Positions 1 through 14,073 of a stretch of DNA of 64,000 nt are shown here, in pieces (position 1 is the stretch's first letter; every line of letters starts with the position of its first letter). The notes beneath the pieces were generated by a model. The model was not told the DNA's origin, did not search any database, and worked only from the letters and a program-made list of their open reading frames with translations. The DNA is taken from contig DASVTZ010000157.1 in the NCBI GenBank assembly GCA_036387335.1, positions 18,000 through 81,999 of the forward strand, read 5' to 3'. The position numbers were made by a program, and so were the translations under genes. This DNA is from Longimicrobium sp. GTDB taxonomy: Bacteria > Gemmatimonadota > Gemmatimonadetes > Longimicrobiales > Longimicrobiaceae.

Positions 1-459
1 GCTGCTGTGGTTCATCAGCTGCCGCACGGTGATGGTGCGCGCGTTGGGCAGGCGGTCGAACCAGGGCTCCCGTCCCAGGTAGCGCGAGATGGGCGCGTCC
101 AGCTCCAGCCGCCCTTCGCGCACGAGCTGCAGCGCGAGGGCCGCCGCGTACGTCTTCCCCACGCTCCCCTGCAGCAGGAGGTGCGCGGGCGTGAGCGCCA
201 CCCGCCGCGTCGTGTCCGACCACCCCGCCGCGATCCCGAACGCGCGCCCATCCACGAACGCCACCCCCACCGACAGCCCCGGATACCCGCTCACCCCATA
301 CAGCGAATCCACCACCGGCCGCAGCCGCGCCTCCCACCCCGCCGGCGACGGCCCCGCCCCCGCTCCGCGCGCACCACCGCACGCCGTGCACAGCAGAAGC
401 GCGCCCAGCAGCATCAGCGCGAGGTGGCGGAAGGGTGGACGGATCGATGGGTGTCGCAT
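1..459 (-). CDS. Serine hydrolase, class C beta-lactamase type (3' end beyond window)
   Basis: Reading leftward from the ATG at 459 gives about 153 residues before the window edge. The N-terminus has a basic start, a hydrophobic stretch and LLLCTACGG, so the product is probably exported and possibly a lipoprotein. A SVGK tetrad near residues 99-102, inside QGSVGKTYAAALALQL, matches the SxxK nucleophile/base motif of class C beta-lactamases and related esterases and peptidases. ITVRQLMNHSS at the edge is the typical strand-helix region that follows it. The YxN and KTG-like motifs would lie outside the window, so substrate and activity cannot be judged. The gene is transcribed away from the repeat cluster at 559-890. 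Confidence 0.85.
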   Translation of the reverse strand, partial: MRHPSIRPPFRHLALMLLGALLLCTACGGARGAGAGPSPAGWEARLRPVVDSLYGVSGYPGLSVGVAFVDGRAFGIAAGWSDTTRRVALTPAHLLLQGSVGKTYAAALALQLVREGRLELDAPISRYLGREPWFDRLPNARTITVRQLMNHSS

Positions 460-558
460 CGGCGTGGTTGCGTTGGGGGGGGATCTTCGAGGCGGGCGTG
501 TGCCTGTACAACCTGCGCGTTCCATCTTGGTGAAGCCAGCCCGCATTTGCGACCCGCG

Positions 559-593
559 TGCGGGGTGCGGGGTGCGGGGTGCGGGGTGCGGGG
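559..593. repeat. 7-bp tandem repeat, five copies
   Basis: TGCGGGG occurs five times in perfect tandem, starting at 559, 566, 573, 580 and 587. It lies about 100 bases upstream of the serine hydrolase start. No function is apparent; length variation by replication slippage would be expected. Confidence 0.9.
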
Positions 594-601
594 CGCGGGA
601 G

Positions 602-890
602 GGCACGGGCAGCCACATGGGGCGGCCCCTACGAGGATCGTGCGTGATGCATGAATCGGGGCGGGGCAGGGGAGGGCAGACACGCAGGTCTGCCCCTACC
701 GGGATTTGGTGCGCGGGGACGGGTGACGGAGCCGCCCGTGACACGGGCGCGATTAATCGCGCCCCTACGGGATCTGTGCTTGATAACCGACATAAGCCCC
801 CTCTCTCGATGACAGGAGGGCGGAGCCCTCTCCTGTTATCGGGAGAGGGGGCAGGCGAGTGTAACGAGCCGGGGGTGAGGGCCCCTCACA
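602..890. repeat. Composite hairpin repeat cluster (modules M1, M2, M3, M5)
   Basis: This fills most of the gene-free stretch 460-885. M1 (602-632) carries GGGGCGGCCCCTAC. M2 (672-699) folds as GGGCAGAC/GTCTGCCC. M3 (741-768) folds as GGGCGCGAT/ATCGCGCCC around a 2-base loop; this copy has one changed centre base. M5 (797-890) contains GGAGGGCGGAGCCCTCTCC and TGTTATCGGGAGAGGGG. The same modules in the same order recur at 15729, 33977, 41841 and 50824. M5 abuts the stop codon of the radical SAM gene at 886-888. No protein-coding gene is evident here. Confidence 0.9.
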
Positions 891-1932
891 CCGTCGCCCC
901 GCCGCAGCTGGAGCCGGCGCCGGCGGTGCAGCCGAAGCAGTGCGGCCCCAGCACGATCTCGCGGTTGGCGAGGGCGGCGAGGTCGAAGTCGAAGATGGTG
1001 CGCGGGGCGGCGGGGTGCACCGGCAGGTCGAGCATCTGGTTGAAGTCGCAGTCGTACAGCGTGCCGTCGTAGCCCACCGAGAGCGTGTTGCGGCACATCA
1101 CGCCCGTGGCCGCGGCGGGGTTGAACGCGGTCACCAGCCGCTCCATGTAGGCGTCCAGCGCGCCGCCCTCCTCCAGGAACTCCAGGAAGCGCGAGACGGG
1201 CATGTTGGTGATCGTGTACAGCGAGCTGAACTCGATGTCGTACAGCCGCGCCATCTGCCGCTTCCACTCCGCCTCCAGCGTCCCCTGGCTGCCGGGGAGA
1301 AAGGTGCCGACCGGGTTGGTCACCAGATCCAGCAGCAGCCCCGTCCCCGGCTTGCCGTAGCCGAGCGCGTTGAGCTGCTGGAGCGCCGCGATCGACTGCT
1401 CGAACACGCCGTCGCCGCGCTGCGTGTCCGTCCCCTTTTGACGGTAGTGCGGCAGGGATGCGACGACGTGCACGCGGTGCTCGGCAAAGAACTCGGGGAG
1501 GTAGCGGTAGTTGGGGAGCTGGGTAATGGTGAGGTTGCAGCGGTCGATCACGTGCTTCCCCGCGGCGGATGCGCGGCGCACGATCTCGCGCCAGCGCTTG
1601 TGCAGCTCCGGGGCGCCGCCGGTGATGTCGAGCGTGGGGATGGCGCTCCCCTCGATCACCTCCAGGCAGCGATCGACGACGGCGTCGCTCATCATCTCGG
1701 TGCGGTCCGGGCCGGCGTCCACGTGGCAGTGGCGGCAGGTCTGGTTGCACTTGCGCCCCACGTTGATCTGGAAGACGTCGATCCCGGTGGCGCGGAGCGG
1801 AAACAGCCCGGCCTCGCCGAGCGCATCCTCGAACGCCCGCGCGACCGGCACCCCCGCCAGAACCTGCTTCTGGCGGCGGGTGGAGGCCAGCTCGGCCTGG
1901 CGCTTCTGGAGGGTCGGGAGGACGCGGGACAT
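886..1932 (-). CDS. arsS: Radical SAM/Cys-rich protein of the ArsS (arsenosugar biosynthesis) type
   Basis: 348 residues. A CxxxCxxC iron-sulfur motif (C62, C66, C69, in CNQTCRHCH) marks a radical SAM enzyme. The C-terminal CFGCTAGAGSSCGG tail is characteristic of the ArsS-like family; in some relatives a position in this tail is selenocysteine, but here it is Cys. ArsS is proposed to transfer a 5'-deoxyadenosyl group from SAM to methylated arsenic on the way to arsenosugars. The immediate upstream gene on the same strand is the small AhpD-like protein often paired with it. No ArsM methyltransferase is visible in the window. Start chosen at the ATG at 1932; stop TGA at 888-886 directly abuts repeat module M5. 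The exact substrate is inferred from the family. Confidence 0.85.
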   Translation of the reverse strand: MSRVLPTLQKRQAELASTRRQKQVLAGVPVARAFEDALGEAGLFPLRATGIDVFQINVGRKCNQTCRHCHVDAGPDRTEMMSDAVVDRCLEVIEGSAIPTLDITGGAPELHKRWREIVRRASAAGKHVIDRCNLTITQLPNYRYLPEFFAEHRVHVVASLPHYRQKGTDTQRGDGVFEQSIAALQQLNALGYGKPGTGLLLDLVTNPVGTFLPGSQGTLEAEWKRQMARLYDIEFSSLYTITNMPVSRFLEFLEEGGALDAYMERLVTAFNPAAATGVMCRNTLSVGYDGTLYDCDFNQMLDLPVHPAAPRTIFDFDLAALANREIVLGPHCFGCTAGAGSSCGGATV

Positions 1933-1966
1933 GGCGGGGCCGGTGAATGCGTAAAGTGTGGTAAAA

Positions 1967-2040
1967 AAGTGCTAAGTGCCAAGTGCTAAGTGCTGAAAGA
2001 ACCCTGGCACTCAGGACCTAGCACTTAGCACTTAGGACTT
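1967..2040. repeat. Inverted repeat of AAGTGCTAAGTGC units
   Basis: The left arm 1967-1994 carries two AAGTGCTAAGTGC units; the right arm 2020-2040 is the complementary AGCACTTAGCACTTAGGACTT. It fills the gap between the AhpD-like gene and arsS, so both transcripts would carry it as a hairpin and it might tune read-through between the two genes. Confidence 0.8.
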
Positions 2041-2045
2041 TCTGT

Positions 2046-2390
2046 TCACATCCCAAGCCGGTCCGCGTGGTTCCGCATCTGCAGGCCGTGCACCAGCGAT
2101 GCGCCGCCGCGGATGGCGGCCGCCACGTGGACGGCTTCGGTCATCTGCTCTGTGTCGGCGCCCTTCTGCAGGCAGTCGCCGGTGTAGGCGTCGATGCAGT
2201 AGGGGCACTGGACCGCGTGCGCCACGGCGAGGGCGATCAGCGACTTCTCACGCTGCGTCAGCGCGCCCTCGGCGAAGACGGCGTTGTACCAGGCGAAGAA
2301 CTTCTCCGCCAGCTCGGGCGCGTCCTTGCCGATCTCCGGAAAGCGGGCCAGGTCCTGCGCGTCGTAGTAGCCGGGAGCGTGCGTGTGCAT
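2046..2390 (-). CDS. AhpD/carboxymuconolactone decarboxylase-like protein, ArsS-associated
   Basis: 114 residues from ATG at 2390. The CPYC motif at C62 and C65, followed by a His-Ala/Ile-rich helix, is the redox-active CxxC of AhpD-like alkylhydroperoxidases. The opening PGYYDAQDLARFPEIGK and the overall length match the small protein commonly found next to ArsS and labelled arsenosugar biosynthesis-associated peroxidase-like. A role in the same pathway, or in redox protection of it, is inferred from context. A longer in-frame start at 2453 exists, but its extra 21 residues look non-conserved and run through a Gly/Pro-rich stretch. A TACAAT-like -10 on the minus strand lies at 2487-2482, without a convincing -35. 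Confidence 0.85.
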   Translation of the reverse strand: MHTHAPGYYDAQDLARFPEIGKDAPELAEKFFAWYNAVFAEGALTQREKSLIALAVAHAVQCPYCIDAYTGDCLQKGADTEQMTEAVHVAAAIRGGASLVHGLQMRNHADRLGM

Positions 2391-2529
2391 CGTCGGATCG
2401 CCTGGTTGAGTTGCGGATGGGCGCAGGGCAGGAACCCCTCCCCCACCGGGCACGTGGGAAAGGGGGACCCTGGTCCTGCCGATTGTACGACATGCGGCGC
2501 GCCGTTGGATCTCTGTCGATGCGGGCGTC

Positions 2530-3015
2530 TCAGCCGCGGACCTCGCCGATATCCGCCGTGCTGACGTGCACCTGGCGCGCGAACTCCCATCCCGCGGCCG
2601 AGCGAACGAAGAAGATCCGCCAGGTGTCGATGCCGGTCTGGATGCCTCCTCTGTCCGCGGGCCGCCGGCGATCCCCGAACTCGAAGATCACCGCGGCCGT
2701 GTCGCCGCGGAACTCGGCGCCGCGGGTGACGACCCAGTCCGCCGTGTCTGCCTGCGCCTCCAGAAAGGGCAGCGCGTTCTCCTCCTGCAGACGCAGCGTC
2801 ACCCACCGGTCGAAGTCGGTCGTGGGCTCGCCTAGGTAGTAGTGCCGGAGCGCGGCCGGGCTCCGCGAACGGATTCCCTCTCTGATCCGGTCGGCGGTGG
2901 CACGCACCAGCGTCGTGGTGTCCGCCGCCGTCTGCGCGGAAGCCGCGGCAGGGGCGATCAGGCCGGTCAGCAGGAGCGCGGCGAGTGCCCGCGAGTGGCG
3001 AATCAGCGGAGCCAT
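2530..3015 (-). CDS. Secreted protein of unknown function
   Basis: 161 residues. An N-terminal signal peptide (basic start, ALAALLLTGLIAPAAASA then QTAAD) predicts export. The mature part contains RDGIRSRSP-like helical segments followed by alternating strand-like segments (AVIFEFGDRRR, TWRIFFVRSAAGWEFARQVHV), compatible with an NTF2-like/SnoaL cone fold, although no catalytic motif can be named. It lies 3 bases downstream of the DUF2721 gene on the same strand, so it is probably the last gene of the operon that begins at 4271. I do not recognise a specific family. Confidence 0.75.
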   Translation of the reverse strand: MAPLIRHSRALAALLLTGLIAPAAASAQTAADTTTLVRATADRIREGIRSRSPAALRHYYLGEPTTDFDRWVTLRLQEENALPFLEAQADTADWVVTRGAEFRGDTAAVIFEFGDRRRPADRGGIQTGIDTWRIFFVRSAAGWEFARQVHVSTADIGEVRG

Positions 3016-3018
3016 GGG

Positions 3019-3504
3019 CTAGCGGAGGTGCGCGCGGGCCTCGGAGGCGCGCTGCTGGAGCACCTCCACCGCAATTTTCGTCTCACGAACGAGGACCAGC
3101 GTCCCCGTCACCAGGCCGCCCACTCCCAGCAGCCCCACGATCAGCGCCACCACCTCCAGCGGCAGGGCGACGGAGGCGGGGAAGAGCGGCGTCAGCACGG
3201 CGCCCATCAGCGACAGGAAGGCCGCCGCCGCGAAGCCGCCCAGCGCCACATAGAACGAGCGCAGCGCGTGGAGCAGCATCAGCGCCCGCCGCTCCGTGGC
3301 CGCCAACTCGCGCACCTCGCCGGGGTGCGGGGTGGAGCCTGTCGCGCCCGCCTTCTCCAGCTCCGCGGTCATGATGCGCGCGCGGTCCACGGCGCGCGCC
3401 AGGCGGTTGCTGGTGCTCATGATGAGCACCGAGCACGCGTTGGTGAGCACCGCCGGCGCCACGATCAGCGTCAGCGCGGCAAAGGGGTTGGGGATTGCCT
3501 GCAC
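3019..3504 (-). CDS. DUF2721 family membrane protein
   Basis: 161 residues from a GTG at 3504. The N-terminus ALTLIVAPAVLTNACSVLIM, followed by STSNRLARAVDRAR, matches the DUF2721 signature (a membrane helix, then a conserved SNRLxRxxDR segment). Two more hydrophobic helices lie around residues 80-105 and 110-135. The GTG overlaps the TAG stop of the upstream DUF1499 gene by one base (TAGTG), which indicates translational coupling and decides the start; no closer ATG exists. The function of the family is unknown. Confidence 0.85.
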   Translation of the reverse strand: MQAIPNPFAALTLIVAPAVLTNACSVLIMSTSNRLARAVDRARIMTAELEKAGATGSTPHPGEVRELAATERRALMLLHALRSFYVALGGFAAAAFLSLMGAVLTPLFPASVALPLEVVALIVGLLGVGGLVTGTLVLVRETKIAVEVLQQRASEARAHLR

Positions 3505-4271
3505 TACCCGTTTTCCTTGAGCCGCCGCACGTAGGCGCGGATGCGGGCCGCGTTGGCGCCCACGTCGCTCCGCCCTACTCGCGACACGGAGCGCACGTCC
3601 ACTCGCGCGATTCCGGATGCGGGCATCACGCGGATCACCACGTCGTCCCTGAACCCCCACCATCCCGTGATCGCGGTCGCCTCGATGCGGCCCTCGTCGC
3701 GCTCGGCGGCAACGATCTCCCATCCCATTTCGCGCGCGGCCCGCAGCGCCTGACCGTACGCGGAGTCGGGCGTCATAGCGAGCATCACGGGCTGCACGTC
3801 CTTGTACGCCTCCGTCTGCAGCCGCGCGATGGAGTCGCCCTCGTACGCGGGCGGGTTGGTGGCGCCCGTCTGCTCGCGCAGGGGCAGCGTGGCGATGAGC
3901 GGCGGCGGGTTGCGCGTGTCGGTGCTGATGTCGTGGATGGGCGGCAGGCCGCGCGCCTTCACCAGGAAGCTGTACGGCACCAGGAACGCCCCCGCCGCGA
4001 TCCCCAGCGCCAGGATCGACGGAAGCACCCCGCGCCTGTGCCCCCGCACCAGCACCAGCGCGACGACCGAAAAGAGCGCCGCCGGCACCGCCAGGTACGC
4101 CCCCCACCGCATCAGCTGGAACCCGGTGCTGAAGTGCCAGAATCCCAGCCGCGTGCCGGGCCCGGCCAGGAGCACCAGCAGCCCCGCCACCATCGCGGTT
4201 GCCAGCGCGACCCCTGCCATCGGGTTGCCGCGCAGCGGGGGGCGGTCGTTGATGAGGTCTGCGTCTCGCAT
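3504..4271 (-). CDS. Membrane protein with DUF1499 domain
   Basis: 255 residues. Three predicted membrane helices lie in the first 105 residues (AGVALATAMVAGLLVLLAG, LAVPAALFSVVALVLV, ILALGIAAGAFLVPYSFLV). A soluble DUF1499 domain follows from about residue 110, recognisable by IHDISTDTRNPP and the late RIEATAITGWWGFRDDVVIRV and VDVRSVSRVGRSDVGANAARI segments. DUF1499 has no established biochemical role. It is the first gene of a three-gene minus-strand operon with DUF2721 (1-base overlap) and the secreted protein at 2530. Its promoter side is occupied by the nested inverted repeat at 4288-4426. Confidence 0.85.
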   Translation of the reverse strand: MRDADLINDRPPLRGNPMAGVALATAMVAGLLVLLAGPGTRLGFWHFSTGFQLMRWGAYLAVPAALFSVVALVLVRGHRRGVLPSILALGIAAGAFLVPYSFLVKARGLPPIHDISTDTRNPPPLIATLPLREQTGATNPPAYEGDSIARLQTEAYKDVQPVMLAMTPDSAYGQALRAAREMGWEIVAAERDEGRIEATAITGWWGFRDDVVIRVMPASGIARVDVRSVSRVGRSDVGANAARIRAYVRRLKENG

Positions 4272-4287
4272 GGAACTCGGGGAAAGG

Positions 4288-4426
4288 GTGCGTTAGTGCG
4301 TGAGTGCGTTAGTGCGTTTTTATCTGTCATCCTGAGAGAGTCGCCCCGCTGAGCTGCGCCTCACTCGGGATGACAGAACGTGCCTCGCCAGTGCGGCGCA
4401 CCAACGCACTAACGCACTAACGCACT
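4288..4426. repeat. Nested inverted repeat (module M9, MITE-like)
   Basis: Outer arms are GTGCGTTAGTGCG-type units at 4288-4316 and their complement at 4401-4426. Inner arms are TGTCATCCTGAG (4325-4336) and CTCGGGATGACA (4364-4375). The right outer arm runs into the TVP38 gene: it encodes the last residues SALVR and supplies the TAG stop at 4411-4409. Related elements are at 18186-18452, 19231-19262 and 63923-64000. No transposase is nearby and no target-site duplication is obvious. Confidence 0.85.
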
Positions 4427-5176
4427 TCTGTTCCTCCTCCGATGCCTCACCTTCTTCACCACCACCGGCATCACCGACAGCACCCCCAGCAGTGTGAACG
4501 ACAGGAGCACGCTCGTCGAAAGCAGGTCGCGCGCGGAGTGGATGCGCAGCAGCGACTCGCCCAGGTTCACGAAGACGAACGACCCCGGGAGGATGCCGAT
4601 CGCCGTGGCCACGACGAAGGTGCGCGTGCTGACGGGGGTGAACGCCGGCACCAGGTTCATCAGCCAGAACGGAAAGATGGGCACCAGGCGCACGAAGAGG
4701 AGGTAGTTGAAGGCGTCCGCCTCGAATCCGCGCGACAGCCGCTGGAGCCGCGGCCCCATCCGCCGCCGCGCCGCGTCCGCGAACAGGTAGCGCGCGGAGA
4801 GAAAGGCTGCCGTCGCGCCTACGGTAGCCGCGACGATGACGATCGCCGCTCCCACCCACCGCCCGAAGAGGAAGCCGACCGCGAGCGACATCAGCACCCC
4901 GCCCGGAAAGGAGAGGGCGGTCGCCACGGCGTATACCGCCAGCGTCGCCACCAGCATCGCCACGAAGTGCCGCGCCTTGAAGGCGAGCAGCTCGTCGCGG
5001 TGCTCCTTGAGCGTCTCGAAGCTCAGGTAGCGCGGCCCTCCCAGCGCGAAGAAGGCACCCAGCCCTCCCAGGAGGACGGCCGCGAGCACCCACTTCTTCC
5101 ACGGCCTGCGCCGCGGCCCCCGCTCCGCGCGCGGCGGGCTAGGGAGGGCGGCTGCGGCGGGGCGGGAGGGTCGCAT
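4409..5176 (-). CDS. TVP38/TMEM64 (VTT domain) family membrane protein
   Basis: 255 residues from ATG at 5176. After a basic N-terminus (PRRRPWKKW) come five to six hydrophobic segments. The core reads [16 protein letters not shown], then [22 protein letters not shown], then [17 protein letters not shown], the pattern of the VTT/DedA-like (SNARE-associated Golgi) superfamily, in which re-entrant loops are thought to support lipid scrambling or transport. The longer open frame upstream overlaps the divergent moaB gene and is not used. The last five residues and the stop come from repeat module M9. Divergent from moaB, with about 117 bases between starts. Confidence 0.88.
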   Translation of the reverse strand: MRPSRPAAAALPSPPRAERGPRRRPWKKWVLAAVLLGGLGAFFALGGPRYLSFETLKEHRDELLAFKARHFVAMLVATLAVYAVATALSFPGGVLMSLAVGFLFGRWVGAAIVIVAATVGATAAFLSARYLFADAARRRMGPRLQRLSRGFEADAFNYLLFVRLVPIFPFWLMNLVPAFTPVSTRTFVVATAIGILPGSFVFVNLGESLLRIHSARDLLSTSVLLSFTLLGVLSVMPVVVKKVRHRRRNRSALVR

Positions 5177-5293
5177 GCAGGTCGGCTCCGTGGCATGGGG
5201 GCACCGTTGAATGTAGCGGCCCCGCTCCGCGCCGCAACGGACACGGCGGCACGCGCCTCGCGGCACTCCGCCGCCCGGCATCCGTCCATCCCA

Positions 5294-5812
5294 ATGCGCA
5301 CGCCCATGTCCACACCCAGCAGCGACCAGCACCACCGCCTCGCCGACCGCCACGGACCCATCCCCGTGGCCGTGGTCACCGTCAGCGACTCGCGCACCCC
5401 GGAGACCGACACCAACGGCATCTGGCTGCGCGAGCAGATCGAGGCGGCGGGCCACACCCCCGCCGGCTACCTCCTGATCCGCGACGAGCCGCTCGCGGTG
5501 GAGCGCGCACTGGACGACTCGATCGCCCAGGTGGTGATCTTCAACGGCGGCACCGGCATCGCCCCGCGGGACACCACCTTCGACGTCCTGAGCCGCCGCA
5601 TCGAGCGCCCCATCCCCGGCTTCGGCGAGCTTTTCCGCATGCTGAGCTGGGATCAGGTGGGCGCCGCCGCCATGCTCTCGCGCGCCACCGCCGGCGTCAT
5701 CGGCGGCCGCGTGGTCTTCTCCCTCCCGGGCTCCCACGCCGCCGTCCGCCTCGCCTGGGAGCGCCTCATCGCCCCCGAGCTCCGCCACATCGCGTGGCTC
5801 GTGGAGGGTTGA
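5294..5812 (+). CDS. moaB: Molybdenum cofactor biosynthesis protein MoaB (MPT adenylyltransferase)
   Basis: 172 residues. [18 protein letters not shown], followed by [20 protein letters not shown] and [13 protein letters not shown], is the MoaB/Mog molybdopterin-binding fold; the GGTGIAPRD loop and the PGFGE segment form the cofactor site. Members adenylylate molybdopterin before metal insertion; MoaB proteins in many bacteria substitute for Mog. An equally possible start is the ATG at 5306. No other Mo-cofactor genes lie in the window, so this is an isolated gene. It converges on the kinase operon, and the strong terminator hairpin at 5996-6038 lies between them. Confidence 0.92.
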   Translation: MRTPMSTPSSDQHHRLADRHGPIPVAVVTVSDSRTPETDTNGIWLREQIEAAGHTPAGYLLIRDEPLAVERALDDSIAQVVIFNGGTGIAPRDTTFDVLSRRIERPIPGFGELFRMLSWDQVGAAAMLSRATAGVIGGRVVFSLPGSHAAVRLAWERLIAPELRHIAWLVEG

Positions 5813-5879
5813 TGGAGATCCAGGCGAAGGTGCTAGGGATCATCTTCACAGACGGTCCCGCCGGACGCCGCGCAAGAAA

Positions 5880-5970
5880 GTAGCTTCCGTGTCTTTCCTT
5901 CGCGTCTTCGCGCCTTTGCGTGAAAGCTTTTCGGACGCCGCTCTTCCGCGTCTCTGCGTCTCCGCGTGAG
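5880..5970. repeat. Module M7 repeat (CTCACGCGGAGACGCGGAG family)
   Basis: Minus-strand reading gives CTCACGCGGAGACGCAGAGACGCGG and a related second unit containing AAGACGCGAAGG. It sits between convergent moaB and the response-regulator kinase gene. The same family is at 24163, 28141, 41141, 54142, 60402 and 61551, nearly always at gene ends. Confidence 0.75.
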
Positions 5971-5995
5971 GCCCATCTGTTGGGAAACCCCGACA

Positions 5996-6038
5996 AACAC
6001 GAGAGCCCGCCAGCAGATCGCAGGCGGGCTCTCGTGTT
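5996..6038. terminator. Strong hairpin between convergent genes
   Basis: A 16-base-pair perfect stem (AACACGAGAGCCCGCC at 5996-6011 with its complement at 6023-6038) encloses an 11-base loop. On the minus strand it is followed by TTTGTC. It lies 13 bases beyond the stop of the kinase gene at 6051, and probably terminates both that operon and moaB. Confidence 0.9.
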
Positions 6039-6050
6039 GTTCCCACTACG

Positions 6051-7702
6051 TCACGCACCGCGTACGGGTAGGGTGAAGAGGAAGGTGGCGCCCTCGCCTT
6101 CGACGCTCTCCACCCAGATGCGGCCGCCGTGTGCTTCCACGATGCCGCGGGCGATGGAGAGGCCCAGGCCGATGCCCCGGCGGTCCGTCTTGCCCGCCTG
6201 CCAGAAGCGCCCGAACACACGCGGGATCTGGTCCGCGGGGATGCCGGGGCCGGTGTCGGCGACGGAGATGCGCAGCTCGTCCGCCTGGAGCTGGGCGCCC
6301 AGCGTGATGCGCCCGCCCGCCGGGGTGAACTTGACCGCGTTCCCCACCAGGTTCGAGATCACCTGCAGAACGCGCGACGAGTCCAGCGGAATGCGCGGGA
6401 GCTCGTCCGCGATCTGCGATTCGAAGGTGATGGAACGCGCGGCCGCGAGCGGCGCCATCATCGCCGAAGCCTCGCGCAGCACCGCGCCCGGGCTCTCGTT
6501 GCTGAGGTCGAGCGCCAGCTTCCCGCTCTCCATGCGGGTCACTTCCAGCAGGTCCTGGATGAGCTGGTTCATCCGGTCCGTGGTGCGCAGCATCATGTCC
6601 ACCGGCTTGCGATGGGCGGGCGCCACGTCGTCGGCCATGAGCTGCGCGGCCATGCGGATGGTGCTCAGCGGGTTGCGGAGGTCGTGCGCCACCACGCCCA
6701 GGATCTCGTCGCGGGCGCGCGTCGCCTGCAGGGCGTCGTGGTAGAGCTGCGCGTGCTCCACCGCCACCATGATGCGCCGCGCCAGCTCCTCGGCGAGCCC
6801 CAGGTCGTCCGCGTCCAGCGTGCGGCCGGAGCCGGCGGTCACCAGCGTCACGCCGCCCATCACCTCGCCCGCCGCCACCATCGGCACGCTCGCCACGGAG
6901 CGCGGAGCCAGGCGGCGAAGGATCTCGCGCTGCGCGTCGTCGTCGCCGGCGTCGGGGCCGAGCTCGGAGGCGACGTCGGTCACCAGGAGGAACTGGCCGC
7001 TGGTGCACCCCTTCACCAGCGGATGGCTGCGCGGCACGGTTCCGCCCCACAGCCCGTCGCCGCCGGCCAGGAGCTGCTCCTGCTCCGGGTCCGCGTGCGC
7101 ATAGGCGATCCGCTCGCTCTGGCCGTCGCCGTCCATCATCTCCACCACCACGTAGTCGGCCAGGCGGGGCACGGCCAGGCGCGCCACGGTGGAGAGCATG
7201 GCGCGGTACTCGAACGACGAGCTCAGCACGCGGCTCGCCTCGGCCAGGAAGGCGGCGCGGGCCTCCGCGGCTTCGGCGCGGGCGCGAGCGGCGCGCTCCC
7301 CCAGGTGCAGAAAGCGCGTCGCCAGCAGGTTGCGGATGCGCAGCACCACCTCCACCGCGTCCAGCGGCTTGGTGAGGAAGTCGCTCGCCCCCTCCGAAAG
7401 GGCGCGCAGCTTCGTCTCGGAGGTGACGTCGGCCGTCAGGACCAGGATGGGGAAGTAGTCGCTCGCCGGGATGCTGGCGCGCAGCTGCCGCATCACCCCG
7501 AAGCCGTCCACGTACGGCATGTGGAGGTCCAGCAGGAGGATGTCCGGGGCCTTCGCCTCGAACAGCTCCGGCACCTGGCGCGGGTCGGTGGTCAGGGTGA
7601 CGTTCTCGAAGCCGTCGAAGCGGAGGAACTCTTCCAGCAGCTCCAGGTTCGCCCGCTCGTCGTCCACCACCAGGATGGCGGCGTCCTCCACGGTGCGCGG
7701 GG

Positions 7703-7706
<4 letters not shown>
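6051..7706 (-). CDS. Response regulator-GAF-histidine kinase
   Basis: 551 residues from a GTG at 7706 that overlaps the upstream kinase stop (GTGA). An N-terminal receiver domain spans residues 10-130 with acidic pocket D15/D16, phospho-acceptor D60 in LLLDLHMP and K113 in TKPLD. A GAF domain covers about 160-325. HisKA follows with phospho-acceptor H341 in VVAHDLRNPL, then an HATPase domain with N-box NLVGNAVKF (N456), DTGPGIP and GIGLGLSIA. All key residues are present, so it should be an active kinase that also accepts phosphate, probably from the neighbouring hybrid kinase. There is no membrane segment, so it is cytosolic. There is no DNA-binding output domain. Confidence 0.95.
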
Positions 7707-13285
<5,579 letters not shown>

Positions 13286-13596
13286 GGCGCGGAGGGTACA
13301 GGCACGCGCACGCCGGTCAAGGCGGAGGCGGGCGCGGGTTTGCAGCGGGGTGGTTCGTACGGGCGGGCCACGCGCGCGGAACACGCGTGAGCAAGATACA
13401 AATGTACGCGCCGTCTCCCGGCCGGTCCATGGGTCAAGCTCACCACGGCCGTAATCCGCCCCGCGTTTGCCCCGCATTGCCGCCGCCCCCCTCCTCCCCC
13501 ACATTCGGCTGGAAACCTGCAAGGGCTCGCCACAGCGGAGACACCATGCCCCCGGGAGCACCGGATGGACGACGGGAACAACGGCCGGAGAGCGAC
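13286..13596. other. Divergent intergenic region, kinase operon versus HicBA
   Basis: 311 bases without a convincing gene. It must hold the promoter for the leftward kinase operon and the rightward HicB/HicA-like pair. AGATACAAATG near 13395-13405 is the only -10-like element I noticed, and no matching -35 is clear. No repeat module occurs here. Confidence 0.5.
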
Positions 13597-13806
13597 ATGA
13601 GCGAGATCATCTTCCTGGTGGAAGACGCCGCGGAAGGCGGGTACACGGCCCGAGCGCTGGGTGAGTCCATCTTCACCGAGGCGGATACGCAGGACGAGCT
13701 GCGCGATGCGGTTCGTGACGCGGTGCGCTGCCACTTCGACGACGCGGAGCGGGCACCGCGGGTGATCCGCCTGCACTTCGTCCGTGAAGAGGTGATCGCC
13801 GCGTGA
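13597..13806 (+). CDS. HicB-like antitoxin (small, no DNA-binding domain)
   Basis: 69 residues from ATG at 13597, preceded by CGGAG 6 bases upstream. EIIFLVEDAAEGGYTARALGESIFTEADT resembles the partial RNase H-like fold of HicB-family antitoxins, in which a GGYxA segment is typical. The usual C-terminal ribbon-helix-helix or HTH is absent; the protein ends soon after LHFVREEV. The next gene, a HicA-like toxin, overlaps by 4 bases (GTGA), giving an antitoxin-first order. Automated pipelines often mislabel such proteins as 2-oxoisovalerate dehydrogenase. The antitoxin role is inferred from fold resemblance and pairing. Confidence 0.75.
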   Translation: MSEIIFLVEDAAEGGYTARALGESIFTEADTQDELRDAVRDAVRCHFDDAERAPRVIRLHFVREEVIAA

Positions 13807-14048
13807 GGATTCCCCGGGACCTCGACGGGCGGGCCCTGGCTCGGGCGCTCGGCCGGCTCGGCTACGAAGTCACGCGTCAGACCGGGAGCCACATGCGCCT
13901 GACCACCAGCGTCGGCGGGACTCACCACGTCACGGTGCCCGACCACCGGCCGTTGCGGGTGGGTACGCTGTCGGCCGTGCTCGCCGCCGTCGGCGCGCAT
14001 CACGGACTGGATCGCGAATCGCTCCAGCGCACCCTCTTCGGCGACTGA
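13803..14048 (+). CDS. hicA: HicA-like toxin (YcfA family mRNA interferase)
   Basis: 81 residues from GTG at 13803. LARALGRLGYEVTRQTGSHMRLTT is the canonical HicA core: a helix, then the QxGSHxxxT strand with the catalytic His (H in GSHMRL). VTVPDHRPLRVGTLSAVL follows with the expected PxHxxLxxGTL pattern. It is a dsRBD-fold ribonuclease family acting on translated mRNA. Coupled to the HicB-like gene by a 4-base overlap. It is somewhat longer than minimal HicA (about 60 residues) because of a C-terminal helix. Confidence 0.85.
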   Translation: MRIPRDLDGRALARALGRLGYEVTRQTGSHMRLTTSVGGTHHVTVPDHRPLRVGTLSAVLAAVGAHHGLDRESLQRTLFGD

Positions 14049-14073
14049 CCCCGCGTGAGACCAAACGCTCCTC

